From Rutstroemia sp. NJR-2017a BVV2 (taxonomy: Eukaryota > Ascomycota > Leotiomycetes > Helotiales > Rutstroemiaceae): a stretch of DNA of 64,000 nt. Shown in pieces: positions 1 to 11,798 of the stretch. How positions within the stretch are numbered: position 1 is the stretch's first letter; every line of letters begins with the position of its first letter. Under the pieces are notes generated by a model. It made no database searches, was not told where the DNA came from, and worked only from the letters and a program-made list of their open reading frames with translations. The position numbers and the translations under genes are program-made. The stretch spans positions 62,001 through 126,000 of the forward strand of contig NJPS01000003.1 in NCBI GenBank assembly GCA_002946415.1. Reading direction: 5' to 3'.

Positions 1-3000
1 AGGTGAACTGAACGGTTCCTTTCGAGTCGTCGCCCGAGTATTCATGAAAGATTATTGGTGCGGAGCTTATTCATTCATATATATTCAGACAGAGATCTCG
101 ACGGTGCAGAATCTGAAGGAAAGAAGGAAGTCTAGATACCTTGCAGAAGATCCATTCCCTTCAGTTTCACCTCTCTTGCATCAGAACTCTACTTACATAC
201 TTACTTACCATAAGGCTACAGTACTATATGCAAGTCACACACACTGCAGGTACATACATACATACATATCTTACGTACCGACAGGTGCGTATTGTGTCGT
301 ACAGTACGATTCTCCATTCGAGAACTCGGCTTCTCTTCTCCATCCGTAGATGGGGTTTCGGAATATTTTTTTTCATGCCGAGAACTATACTGTACGTGAA
401 GCGGTGAAAGTTCTGACGCAGACAACTGCCGCGTAGGTATATACAGAGGAAGGCGGAGCAGAGAGCTTGGGGATCCACTAGAGCTACAGCCCACCACACC
501 AGATAGATCAATGAATTGGTTGATTGATTGATTGATTGCCCCCGCTATAGGTTACCTTTCATCCATCCTTCCTTCCATCCTTCGTTCCTTCGTTCGGTGT
601 TTGGTTTCGAGAATGGGGAGCTTGGGAGCTTGGGTGTCGAAGGTTGGATCTGGATCGGTCGGTCTCGTGCTAGATAGATGGATGGATTATCGCTCGAATA
701 AATCAGCTGAATGGATGGATAGATGATATGAAATCCATATCTTTCTTATCTCTAACTTAACTCCGGCATCCTATTCTCAATATCAGTCGGTATCTATCTA
801 GTTTCATCTATCCTCCCTTCCTCACCTCGCTCATACATTTTTGAGTCAAAGTCTCGACTCGTCTCGACTTGACTTGACGAACGAGGTTCTCCTATTCTTC
901 TCCAGCACGGGGTCGCTCGCTCGCTTACTGAATGCAACGACCGACCGAAATTATCAAATTTCTAAACCCGACATTCGTTTGGGATGCTCGTGCTCAAGCT
1001 GAAGCTTAAGCTCGGATCATTTGCTACTCGTGGAAGCATATGTGTTCTTCTTTTCTTCTTCGTCGTCTCCGCGGAGAGGTACCGGGACTGGGACTGGGAC
1101 TAGGTTTGGTTCAGATTGGTTCGAGGATGGATGCATTTGAAGATCGTTGTGTTGGATGGTGGGAATGCGGGGATTTGAGGTGGGTTAGGTTAGTTGTCCT
1201 TAATTGCTTTTCGCTTTTTATCCTCTTGAAGCTTGAGGGAGGGAGAATGGGACAGGATGGGTTACGGAAGGTGCATGCATAGACAGGTGGGTTTCAAGAT
1301 AGACATATTGGACCCTGAATAAATAACCGCGAATCCACACTCCGACTTAAGTTAAGTGAAGCGACGATGTCATGCGTGGGCACGAAAATTTACTTCTTTA
1401 CCTCAAACAGCACTGCAGTGAAAAGAACTTTCTTCCGTCTTACTTCCACAGTGGAGCTCAAAGCGGAGTGAAAAGATGGTATCTGTGTGAAACTACCTAG
1501 GTAGATAAGGTAAGCGCGAACCCGTTGCTGTGGTAGAGAAGAGTTTTATCTGGGGTTCTTACGAACTACTGTATGAACGACGTGGGACCTTGACCTTGTT
1601 CTATGGGGATTGCTGCATTTCCATTGACAAATGGTTCGGTCGATTATTCAATATATTTTTTTCTTTTTGCTTTTTTTTCTGCTCAACGAACGCGGTACGC
1701 ATGATGACGAAAGGGGGGCGACGAGTATGAAACGAAACGAGACAAGAGGAGGACTGTGTGTCGTTTCAATCAGTTTAATCTATTCCATGTTGATGAAACT
1801 TTCTTTTCAGATGATCATCTCATGATTCTTGATACTGTCACAGTGCAGTAGTTGGTAAGTTTAGCTTCTTAGTCCATTGTCAAAGGTCTGTCTTTTTCTT
1901 CTTTCTTGCACTTGTGCATTGCACATCTCCTATATATTCCGGTCTCGTCTCGCTTGAGAGCTTATCACACAACGCTTTGGCAGGGCTCGTGCTGATACGT
2001 AAGTAACCTGGTCGATTCCTCGCACATCACATATATCTCTGGGGAAACCGGGCGGATATATAATAGGTGATCCGTTTCGTTGAGATGTCCAATCTCCGCT
2101 CCTTGATTATTATTTTTGTACTCTTGTGAAAGTTATTCATAATGAGTGCGTTATTCTTGACGAGTTTGTGTTATTTGTTTGCTGGTGCGTAATGCACAAC
2201 TATATCCACGTATATTTCGCTCGTTGACATACTTCTCGTTAGTTCGGGAATGGGGATAAAACGGTGGTCTCAACTACTCAACTGTTATGAGACAGGCGTG
2301 GGATAGGTACAGACGCCTACGCCTACGAGTACGGCTATCTCATCGCCAACCAATAGCCCCCTTTTTTGAGCTCTCCCTGTCGGGGTCAGGTCATTGTCGT
2401 GCTCGTCGCTGAGGAAACGATGGCGAGAGCGGGGGTTTATTTGATTCTCCACCCGTTATGGAGATTTGTCAATAAAGCCAGATATTCGAATTTTGAGGAT
2501 CTTCGTGGCGGCGAGCTGGTAAGTGGGAAAAAGGGATACGGCGGGTGGGTAGGGTTAGGGTATAAAGGTCGAGGGAGGGATTGCACGGGGAATGGTGAGA
2601 AGGCTGATCAGTGCGAGATGATCTTATTACTCCGTACTTTCGTACTTGGGTATTTTTCTTGGGTCGTATCGTATCATCTATCCGACGCGGCCGTTGGACG
2701 AGCGACGTGATGGGGTAAGATAGCATAGGGAGGCTTCGTTTTTCGATAGTTTTGATGTCGCGTCTGGTTGAGGGGGTGATGATTGTTTACTTGATGTTGA
2801 TTGCGAATTTCTTTATTTTTTTTTTGGTTTTTGTTTTTTCGCGTCGTCGCGCTTTGGGAAATATGATTTTTATTTTCTTTCTCCTTGGAGGGGTGTGTGT
2901 TGATCATGATGTGATGTCTTTTGTGCGGTGCAGATAGGCGGATGCAAAGTGGTTATCGTAATGCAGATGGACGACGCATGTATGTATGCACGGGACTGAG

Positions 3001-4810
3001 TAGTGCTGTGCTGTGCTGTGGTGAGTAGTGCTGTGCATGATACCCCGCATTAGATAAGAGTTGGTGTTAGACTTTTTTTCCCTTCTGACTCTCGTTCTGC
3101 CTGGTGCTAAATTAGAGGAAGCGGAAGAGAGGGGTACCGAGAGGGGTTGGATTTGATTGATTGGGGGATGATATAATGTTGCAGCAAAGGGTCTTAGGGG
3201 ATTGGGCTTGGGTACATGATACACGTGTCTAGTCTGTCAATAGGGCGCAATGCGTGGAAATATTGACGGCATTGAGTCATGCTCTTGCTTCCGACTTGCT
3301 CTTGGTTGATAAGGACGGCGCGGCCTGGTGGATATAGGTAGATCGGTGGGTAGGTAAGTACTGCATGCGGTACTGAGGTTGGAAGTATCCCCTCGGGTGC
3401 CAACACTTCGCTGTCTCGCCACAACTCAGGTGGGGAACGTCCACAGTACTTCACGGGATAGGTAGGCCAAGTAAGAGCGACGGGATGTGGATAAGATGGA
3501 AGAGGGGTTCAGGGTCTGCACGAAGATCAACCTGGAGATGAGAAACTGGCATGAACAGAAAATGCCAGATAAGACATACATAGGTTCGGATGCAACAAAG
3601 GAAGGTGGGCGAGTCAATCACGGTGGGGTATGCGTGCCGGCGGGGTCAGATATGGAGTTATGAGGGAGATCTGGATTATCTTCGGGCGGCGAGTTTGAGG
3701 AAAGGAAGGTGGAGATACGTGTTTGCATTTGGAGGGGTTGAGGATGAAGTGGTTCCTACCCCTCTCTTTACGCTTTCTCAATCATGTCTCTGTGTAGATC
3801 CAATGCCTCCCTATACTTTCCGTCTCCATGGAAATTTTCGTTTCTTCCATTTCCCCTTCCCTTCCATTCTCTTTCTGTTCGTACCATCAAGCCCTGCTAC
3901 CACTAATCCGTCCACACACTTCTCTCGTTCTTCAAGGTCAATCTCAAACACATCTGTGTTTTGAGACACAACAATGAGAGAATGTCAAACAAGCACCCTA
4001 CTCCATCCTTCCACAAAAGACAGGAGATATGAACACTGATGTTTGAAGAAAACGTCGAGCTTCGCGACGAAGAAGAGGTTGCTTAAGAGGAAGAGACTAA
4101 GGATGGGAGAATGGAACATCTTTCATATGCTCTTTTTGGGTAGTATTGATGGTGTAGCCATTACTCTGCTTTGGAATTGGTGAGGTCAGATACCAGTGAA
4201 TATGACTGCAAGAGAGCATAACTTGTGTGGCATAAACGTACGATCATACCTAGTTAGAAGAACTAGTATAAGAGAGAGGGTATATGGGCCTATATCGAGG
4301 CCTCTCTTCTCCATTAGATAGAAAGAATCAATCATTCTAAAACAAGCACATTCGTATCCGAAGTGATCTGGTTGATTGATGGTTTAGTGATTCGAACCCA
4401 ACTGTGTTAGACGTCTGCGTTCTGTCACTTCTGCGTGGTGTTGAGCTGCGGATTTTGGTTCGGGTTGAGATGAAAGAAGGTTATGGAGGTGTTTGCGTGA
4501 GTATAGTTGACTAGATTTGCGGATGCAGAGAAGTATATGTGTTTATAGCATGCTCATCAATGGGTGGTAGGAAGTCTATGAGAGTGCTTCCAGTGAGACT
4601 GGCCATTTCTAACAGAAATTAAAACGGAATAAACAAACGCAGACCCGTGAACCTATTCCACTTACTACCCTTTTACCATATATTTCTCTCTGCTTCCATT
4701 ACCACCTCCTCCTGCATCTTCCTGTCTTTTAATCGATCATTGCCTGATCCCTCCTCCAGTACTCTTACCATAGCTAGCTTCTCCTCTCCCCTTCCTTGTT
4801 GGCTTTAACC
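1..4810. other. Gene-free region with simple repeats
   Basis: I see no convincing coding region. Open frames are short, overlap one another on both strands and show no domain-like sequence. The stretch is rich in microsatellite-like runs: TTGA repeats near 517-538, CCTT/CCAT runs near 560-595, GGAT/GATA runs near 673-727, a GGGACT run near 1086 and GTGCT repeats near 3001-3020. It may hold distal regulatory DNA or non-coding RNA, but nothing in the sequence identifies either. Confidence 0.5.
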
Positions 4811-6078
4811 CTAATGAAATATGTGTCTCAAAAGAGTCCTACTCGGACTTTCCTCTCCCGGCTCTCCAGCGCACGCCAGAGAGAAGACCAACCCAGTCTC
4901 CTTGGTGTGTTTGATCAGTGCACTGTTACTGTTGAATTTTTGAACCGGCGTTCCGGTTTGGATAGCTGTGATGAAGTCGTGAATGTTGACGGAGACTTTC
5001 TCGAGGGCCTTATTTGAAATAATTGGTGAGATAGGGGATATAAAAATAATAGTAAATAGGCAAGGCATGAAGAAGGAGTCAAGTAGACCGGAGTAGATAA
5101 GAGAATAAGGAAAGAGGATTCTGAAGGAGGGGAGAGAATTAGAGGCAGGGAATGCATGACATAGGATGGGAAAAGGCAGGCTGTGCAGCCGATACCTAGG
5201 AGTGGCATCCTCGATACAGATACAGATATGAATAACACAACCGGCGAGTAAACAGCCAGTTACTAGACGAGCAAGTCGGCATCTCGCGGAGATGGGGAAA
5301 AAGGGAGTAGCGAAAAGAGTGGGATGACAAGAATATATAGGGAGAGATAATCAAAATAGCGGAATGAAAACAACACATGAAAGCACGCGCGGACAGGATG
5401 AAGACGAAGAAGAAGAAGCATAGAACCATACCTTCTTGCATTCTGCAATACTCTCAGGAATAACCTCAATTCGAACATTCCTGCACAGTCTCTGCCAATT
5501 CGCAAGGTCATTTTCGTCACCGAAGTAAGTGTTGAAAGCGGCTACAGCGGTCTGAGAAGCGCGAATTCTTCCACCCCTGCGAAGGCGTCGAGTACGAGCG
5601 GGGCCGGCTGCACTACCATCGCCAGCAGGTGAGGGAGGAGGGTTTGGTGGAGGATCTCTTCCATCCAGTGTTGTGCTCCGGCACGATTCTCCAGTGACCG
5701 GAGGCAATGGAGTTTGGGGAGTTCGGGGAGTCTGGCTAATGTTGCTGATACCTTCTGTTTGGGTTTCAACATTAGATGAGGTGCTAGCGCCAGGAGAATT
5801 GCGAGGAGTAGGGTCGGAAGGATGAGATTGGTCTGCTAGGTCGACTCCTCCCGAGGTTGAGTCTGAGCTACCTGATGAATGTGTGATGCGAGTGCTGAAG
5901 CTGCTTGGGCTGAGATGGGCTGAGATGGGTCGAGTGGAGATATGGTGGTGGATGGTTGGGCGTGGCTGTCGAGAGTCTGTTGGTTCTGAGAGCTAGCATT
6001 ACGAGAACTGTTAGAATCAGGGTCTGCGGTGTGAGCTCGCTCCTTCCCCTTTCCCTTGCCCTCGTTCTTGGGTGGCAT
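4811..6078 (-). CDS. Small fungal protein of unknown function, paralogue A
   Basis: The product is not recognised beyond being a paralogue of the next gene upstream (6520-7655). The shared core is split by an intron at the same codon: a segment with YFGDENDLANWQRLC, ending in ECKK, then a last exon beginning ALEKVSVNIHDF and ending LLRHIFH. The core intron is 5009-5431 (423 bp), with donor GTATGG and acceptor AAATAAG. The ATG at 6078 opens a low-complexity N-terminus (MPPKNEGKGKGKERAH) rich in Ser, Gln and Pro. This frame meets a stop at 5838, while the core lies in another frame that is open from 5992. An intron 5871-5732 (CAG/GTAGCT to GCCAG) would join them, but the donor is weak, so a frameshift is the alternative. 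The protein is more diverged than paralogue B. Function unknown. Confidence 0.6.
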
Positions 6079-6519
6079 GGTAATGATCTATGAGAATTAG
6101 GAAATGCTGTATGGATAAGTGTAGAGTGGGCGGGGAGAATAAGGATGATGATGGAACGAGAAAGAGCAGAGAGGGGAAGAGGAAGATGGAGAAGTATTTA
6201 AGTAAAGGAAAATGCAGTCAGGATTTCTCATTTTGAAAAGAACTATGCTAAAGAAAGCCAGCATGCAAACGAAGAGTTGATGTATCCTATTCAATTCAGA
6301 AGTTCGTGCAGTTCATGCAGTCACCCGCCGGTGCGTAGGGCTGAGGTGAAATCAACAAAGAGAAAATCGAAACCAAACGTATCCTACGCCCACCGCCAGT
6401 CCAAACCCAGCGTCTATGCATGTCCAATTTGATATCTTAAGGTTCTTCCCAAATCTTCGCGAATCAAAGTAAAGTGTAGTAACGCCTCTTACATACTCAT
6501 CAAAGAAAACCACCATGCA
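6079..6519. other. Spacer between tandem paralogues
   Basis: This 441-bp spacer lies upstream of paralogue A and downstream of paralogue B. It should hold the promoter of A and the 3' end of B. No further gene or distinctive motif is seen. Confidence 0.5.
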
Positions 6520-7655
6520 CTAATGCCTGAAAATATGCGCCAATAAAGCCCTGGCCGGACCTCCCTCCTTTGCATGCTTCTTTGGATATACCTTCCCAGA
6601 CTCCAAGGTATAGACCGCTAGTTTTCGTTCGGAATTGTACTTCTTGACTGGTTTTCCAGCAGCGTTTGCCTCCAGAAAATCGTAAATGTTGACCCAGACT
6701 TTGCCCAAAGCCTGTTTGTCATGTTAGTACGCCTTATTCCATCCCACATCTGAGTATATATGATTGGGAATGAACTTACCTTGCGACATTGGGTAATGCT
6801 GGTAGGCAGCTCTTCAATTCCCACATCAGTGCAAAGTCTTTGCCAATTTGCAAGATCGGTTTCATTTCCAAAGTAGTCTTTCCATACCCCAACTATAGTC
6901 TTCTTCGTTGCCTTCTTGCTTTGCTTTGGTTCGGCGATATTGACCGCGGGGGCTTCTTTGCTTTTATTGGTAGATGCAGGTGTAGGTGCAGAAGGAGCCG
7001 TCTTTTTTGGGGATCGTTCAATTTCCTTGCCTTTCCGAGACTTCTGACTTTGTGCTTTGGTCTCTGATTCCGGTGATCCGGAGGTAGAAGTTGTAACTTC
7101 TATGACCTCTTTCGCTCCAGATACAGATGTGGCAACGTCTTCAACTTGTTGCTGGGTAGCCAACTTGGACTTCTTGTGGTGCTTCCTTGATCGTCTGCCT
7201 CTATTTTTGTTCTTCTTCGGAGTAGCTGCGGACGTGTTCCCATCACCATCTCCTGCAGAGGCAGGTGGGACCGTCTCTTTGTCTTGCTGTTCGATTTTTT
7301 GTTCGATTTGCTGCTCGACCCGTGGTTCATTTTGTTGCTCCACTTGATGCTCGACATCCTTCTGGGCCTTCTTCGATCGTCCGGCGCCCCGCTTACTAGT
7401 CTTCAGCACAGACTGCCCCGCGAGCTCCTCGTTCAGCTTCTCAGATACTTCAGCCGCAAGTCTCTGCTCCTCAATCGCTTGAGTCGGATCCTTATCATGA
7501 AGATCGAGGTTGGCAGCCTTGTCGAGTAAAGCTTGGATGTCGTCGTCAAGTTCGGTTTCAGGTGGGGTATAAACCAGAACTCCATCGTCGCTGGCGCTGT
7601 CGGAATTATCATGGTCCTCTGCCTGCGCCGCGCTCTTCACAACCAAATCAGACAT
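6520..7655 (-). CDS. Small fungal protein of unknown function, paralogue B
   Basis: Exons are 7655-6780 and 6711-6520, with an intron 6779-6712 (68 bp; GTAAGT donor, ACAG acceptor), giving 355 residues. The N-terminal part is charged and low in complexity: an acidic start, then Gln/Glu-rich repeats (VEQQNEPRVEQQIEQ), then a basic tract resembling a nuclear localisation signal (KKNKNRGRRSRKHHKKSK). The conserved part is C-terminal: YFGNETDLANWQRLC, then CRK at the splice junction, then ALGKVWVNIYDFLEA and a basic end (LLAHIFRH). The same core and the same intron position occur in paralogue A, which supports the gene model and a tandem duplication. I chose ATG 7655 (MSDLVVK) over 7694, which lies 13 codons upstream in the same frame. 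The domain looks like a fungal family without assigned function; nuclear location is inferred only from the basic tract. Confidence 0.8.
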
Positions 7656-8576
7656 TTTGGCTATGCTTGAAAGTCTGAATGAATGCTGATGCACGCAAGT
7701 AAGGAGTACAAGTGGAAGTTATATGTGCGGTCGCAAGATGGGTACGGAAGTAAGCAAATGAATGGCCTATGGTGAGCAGATCGTCTCCGAGATTAAGGAC
7801 CTTTGTAGTTGTTCACATTTCAGAGACCACGGGTAGTGAATATATGTAAAAATTCATAGAATATCAGCAAGTGAGACCGCCTACCTGTAAGCCTAACCAA
7901 GTGGCAATAGAATTTGTTGTTGCTTGTTGGATGAAGGCTTATTGAGGTTTTGAGAGGCTTTGGAGGTCGCATTGCGGGCCGGCTGACATCCGGCACGACG
8001 CGACAACTCACGTGCGCGAACTAAGCCACAATCATATCTTGTAAACCTCAACCCAATCGTTTGCACAGTACGCACAGTACGCACAGTTCTCCAAACCAAA
8101 CTTCGAGCACAGATTCAGAATACAGGCCCACATTCCTGTGTCTTCTTACCATCCTGCCGTGCGATGAATGGCATAATTGTCTTACCTAGCCGTTCTTGCT
8201 CTCCGCTACGGGAGGCGCAGTCCATGTGAATATGGAAGCTGCACTATATCCATGGACCATGGCTACCTCTACGGGAGGGGGCATTCACCTGCCTTTTCTG
8301 TGTGTTTGTCGTAATGTGATCAGATTGGGACATCGCTGTCTCAGAATATCTCCAAAAGTTTATCTACCCTTCTCATTTATTCGTCGTTTACAGCTCTAAG
8401 AGTGTTGGCTCCATAAGTGCAAGGCTCTCTGGTGGCAACAACCATGCAATTTGCAAGATTCCAAGGGCTGGAGAGTAGCATGAGCATTTACTTCTATGCA
8501 GAAAAGCAATCGTCTTATTACACATGAAGCTACCGGTCAGTTGAGGTCTTTCAGAGGAATTACTCTCAAGGGGGTG
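7656..8576. other. Intergenic, start of accessory island
   Basis: No gene is seen. The sequence holds a short repeat of CAGTACGCA near 8066-8090 and otherwise mixed DNA. It lies between the paralogue pair and the first mini-element. Confidence 0.45.
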
Positions 8577-8636
8577 TGTGAGAAAACCAGATATACAAGC
8601 CACACCTTAAGTGTGGCGTTACCTTTTGGTTTCACA
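8577..8636 (-). mobile_element. 60-bp inverted-repeat mini-element, copy 1
   Basis: On the minus strand the element starts TGTGAAACCAAAAGG and ends TGGTTTTCTCACA, so its ends are inverted repeats. The middle is a near-perfect hairpin, GCCACAC-CTTAA-GTGTGGC. It shares ends and a central hairpin with the copies at 9311, 13482 and 13786. No clear target duplication flanks it (GGGTG left, TGAGC right). It lies about 120 bp upstream of the STAND gene start. Such a short sequence could not encode a transposase. Confidence 0.6.
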
Positions 8637-8755
8637 TGAGCGGGGGGTATTGCGAGGCTCTACTCGATATTAATATTTCAATCAAATTTTCCTCTTCCTT
8701 CGATGCCTTCATTGTTCTACCGAATGCTGTGAACTTTTCTCGCCAAGACTGCGAA

Positions 8756-11181
8756 ATGGCTGATCCGTTCGGAATCATTGGCGTTGTTGGCGTCGCGGCC
8801 CAGATCATCCAGATTAGCATACAATTCGGATTAGACTGGAAAGACGCGCCTGACGACGCCAAAAACTTCATCGCGGAGCTTCAAGCTCTGAAAACAGTTT
8901 TGTCTGAAACGAATATGAATATAATCCTCAATAATCACGACTTCGTGGGTGCCTTTCGCGGCCAGAATTCAACACTGCTTTCGCAGCGTGGAGGCGCATT
9001 TGAGACAGACACCCATGAGATGGTATCTGCCTGTCAAGTCGGGCCGGAATGTCTCTTTAACAAATTGAAAAATCAGCTTCAGGGCCATCCAGCGGGATGG
9101 AAGCGAATAAAAGGAGCTTTTCAGGTTACAAAGACAAGGGAGGCGGTGCAGAGCCTTCACCGGCAATGCGTAGCGTTAAACCAACTGTTTGCGATCGACT
9201 CTGCTGCGCTCACAGCAAGCATCTATCGTGAAGTTAAGGAAGGTAAAAAACTGCAGCTGCAAATGCATCGTGCTCAGTACCGTGCTCTAGATCACATTCG
9301 CAACCGCATGTGTGAAACTGCCAGCCATATAGACCACAATTGTCACTTCTCAGAAGTGGCGTCGCTTTTTGGGAATCTCACAGCATGGACGATCAAGAAG
9401 CTTCCGAAAAGCAAGAGATGGTCCTCGACTGGCTCACCCAGGTCAACTACGCTGTCCAGCAGAGCGACTTTATTGTTCAACGGCAAGCTGGAACCGGTCA
9501 ATGGTTTCTAGACTCGCCAACATTTAAGACATGGGTGGAAACTGAAGGGCAGACACTATTTTGTCCGGGCATTCCCGGAGCAGGGAAGACGACCCTCACG
9601 TCGGTCGTGATCGAAGAGCTCACTGCTCGCTTCGTAAATGACTAGAACATCGGTATTGCATACATATATTGCAACTTCCGGCGGAAAGATGAGCAGAAGG
9701 CCAGCGACCTCCTCGGGAACCTGTTGAAGCAACTGGCTCAAAGCTGGTCATCTCTGCCAAAGGGCGTAAAATCTCTCTACGAAAAGCACAACAAGCACAA
9801 GGACAAGCAGACACGGCCATCATTAGACGAAATCTTCGAAGCTCTTCAGTCTGTGGCTGCTATGTACTCAAGGATCTTCATTATGGTTGTCAAGACTGGT
9901 GAAACTGGGTTTAATGTGAAGAGGCAGCCTGATATCGCAGATATGCTCACAGTATGTGCTGGATTGGTCACAGTTGACGAAGAAAGCAATATTATCCGCT
10001 TAGCCCATCACACGACGCAAGAATACTTTGAGCGACACCAGAAGAAGTGGTTTCCGAATATTGAAAGTGATATCACAACAATTTGCGTCACCTATCTCTC
10101 ATTTGACTCTTTTACAAGCGGGATTTGTCAAAGGAATGTCGATTATGAGGAACGATTACAGTCAAATCCGTTCTACGACTATGCCGCACGAAACTGGGGA
10201 CATCATGCTCGCGCGGTGTTAAAATTCCACCAAGATTCAACATCAAGTCAGATATTGTTCAACTTCCTCAAAAATAAAAACCAAGTCGAAGCGTCAAGCC
10301 AACCAATACTAGCTCAACGAAAGCACCTAATTCACCGCTACGATACCCCGGATTTTTCGAGGTATATGGGGGGCCTCCACGTAGCAGCATACTTTGGGTT
10401 GAAAGAACTATTTCAGACCTTACTCAACGATGGATATGGACTAGATTTCAGAGATTCTAATGGTTGGACGCCACTCCACTGGGCGGCAGAGATGGGTCAC
10501 GATGCCATGGTGGATTTTCTGCTCGTAAGCGGAAATGTAAATGTCAACTCTGAGGAAACAGAGTACTCTCGGACACCAATGCTGCTAGCAGCCGCGAGTG
10601 GGCACCTAGCCGTTGTTAAGCTGCTTATAAAGAATGGTGCCGGGCTAGAGTCAAGGGATAGTGAGTTTAACTCAACGCCATTGTTGTGGGCAGCGTGGAG
10701 AGGCTGTGAGGAAGTTGTCAAGCTCTTGCTAGATAAAGGCGCCAAACCTGATTCTAGAAATTTTTTCGGTTCCACACCTTTATGCCTAGCGACAGAAAAT
10801 GGACATTTAGCTGTCATCAAAATACTGCTGGAGAGCGGCGTCGACCCCAACTCGAGCGACGCTGCTGGCCTAACATCATTGTCCAACGCAGCCGGAAATG
10901 GGCACATAGCCATCGTCAAGCTGCTTCTGCAGACCAAAGGTGTTCATGCAGACGCTAAGGATGCCAGTGGTCGGACGCCACTGTCATACGCCGCTGAGGC
11001 CGAGAACGTAGCTATCTGTAAGTCGCTGCTTGAGGCAGCTATCGACACTGATTCGAAAGACAGCTCGGGTCGAACACCGCTATCTTGGGCTGCTACGAAA
11101 GGCCACGAAGTTATTGTGGGGCTTCTAATTTGCACAGGCAAGGTTGACAGCAATTGGAAAGATGATGAAGGTCAAACATAG
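8756..11181 (+). pseudogene. STAND (NACHT-ankyrin) gene, broken
   Basis: The gene would encode a fungal NLR-like receptor, a class linked to allorecognition and programmed cell death. The start at 8756 (MADPFGIIGVVGVAAQII) begins a typical fungal STAND N-terminal helical domain. The NACHT P-loop [12 protein letters not shown] lies near 9568-9605. A winged region with LAHHTTQEYFERHQKKWF follows near 10000-10050, then about eight ankyrin repeats from 10370 to 11170. Three lesions are visible: a 72-bp mini-element at 9311-9382 that shifts the frame, an in-frame TAG at 9643-9645, and loss of the middle of NACHT near 9885-9900, where YSRIF runs straight into sequence that normally follows well after Walker B. 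The ankyrin part ends abruptly at an AT-rich block. ATG 8636 overlaps the end of a mini-element and is unlikely to be the original start. Confidence 0.85.
9311..9382 (-). mobile_element. 72-bp mini-element inserted in STAND gene, copy 2
   Basis: The + strand element begins TGTGAAACTGCC and ends GGGAATCTCACA, with a central palindrome CACTTCTCAGAAGTG. Reverse-complemented, it aligns with the elements at 13482 and 13786 (shared GCCACTTCTGAGAAGTGACA and ATTGTGG). The 5-bp direct repeat GCATG flanks it at 9306-9310 and 9383-9387. The 77 bp of element plus one GCATG change the frame by exactly the observed amount: codons begin at positions 2 modulo 3 upstream and 1 modulo 3 downstream. Confidence 0.8.
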
Positions 11182-11798
11182 TGATAGAACTAGTATTTTC
11201 AGTATTTTGTATATACCCTACTATAGTGAGATATATAGATTCTTGAGGATATTCCTGATAGTAATTATTAGATTTCATATCATTATCAATATATAGTTCT
11301 AGTTTAAATATCACTAATATTAGCAATATACTGAAATATAGTTTTTTTTTGATAAAGTAAAACTAGAAAAAATATAAATATAAAGTAAAAATTAATGAAT
11401 ATAGTTTATAAATCTATATATTTGTTAGGGTTTGGTTGGTAGAGAATTGTAAAAGTATCGCGATATAGTAATAATATAGCCGGATTCTAAATATAGGGTC
11501 CTAGTTAAGACAAACTAATTGCTACCGATCTCTTTTCCTTCCTGCTATTCCTTATATCACGATCCTCGAGGCGGAAGCCCCGCTCCTCGTTCGATTAGCC
11601 TCCGCTCCCCCTCTTATACAGGTAATTAACGCTCGAACCCTGGAATCCCCCTTCTATACCCCTAACAGAATCAGGCAATAAATATAGACAAGAATATTAA
11701 AATATAAGATATATAATATAGTTGGTATAATCTATATAATATCTACTACAAGCTTTACTATATTCTTTTTTTCTACCGAAACATAAAAGGGGCGCAAA
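11182..11798. other. AT-rich block with a short GC-rich insert
   Basis: The stretch is strongly AT-rich, with many TATA and ATAT runs. It is interrupted by a GC-rich piece near 11520-11660. It starts where the STAND ankyrin repeats stop and ends almost at the stop codon of the glutamine-synthetase-like gene. This resembles the decayed, C-to-T mutated repeats common in fungi, but no transposon protein can be read from it. Confidence 0.5.

Noticed and set aside
3590..3964. 124-codon plus-strand open frame in the first gene-free region
   Set aside because: Its composition looks like translated intergenic DNA, with no domain pattern, no splice continuation and a pyrimidine-rich end.
4385..4410. 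tRNA-like B box (GGGTTCGAATCAC on the minus strand)
   Set aside because: No matching A box or cloverleaf stems at the right distance.
9340..9511. An intron to explain the frame change in the STAND gene
   Set aside because: No good donor and acceptor pair fits, while the mini-element plus GCATG duplication explains the change exactly.
11600..11650. B-box-like GGGTTCGAGCG in the GC patch, possible tRNA or SINE
   Set aside because: No A box at tRNA spacing and no second copy in the window to support a SINE.
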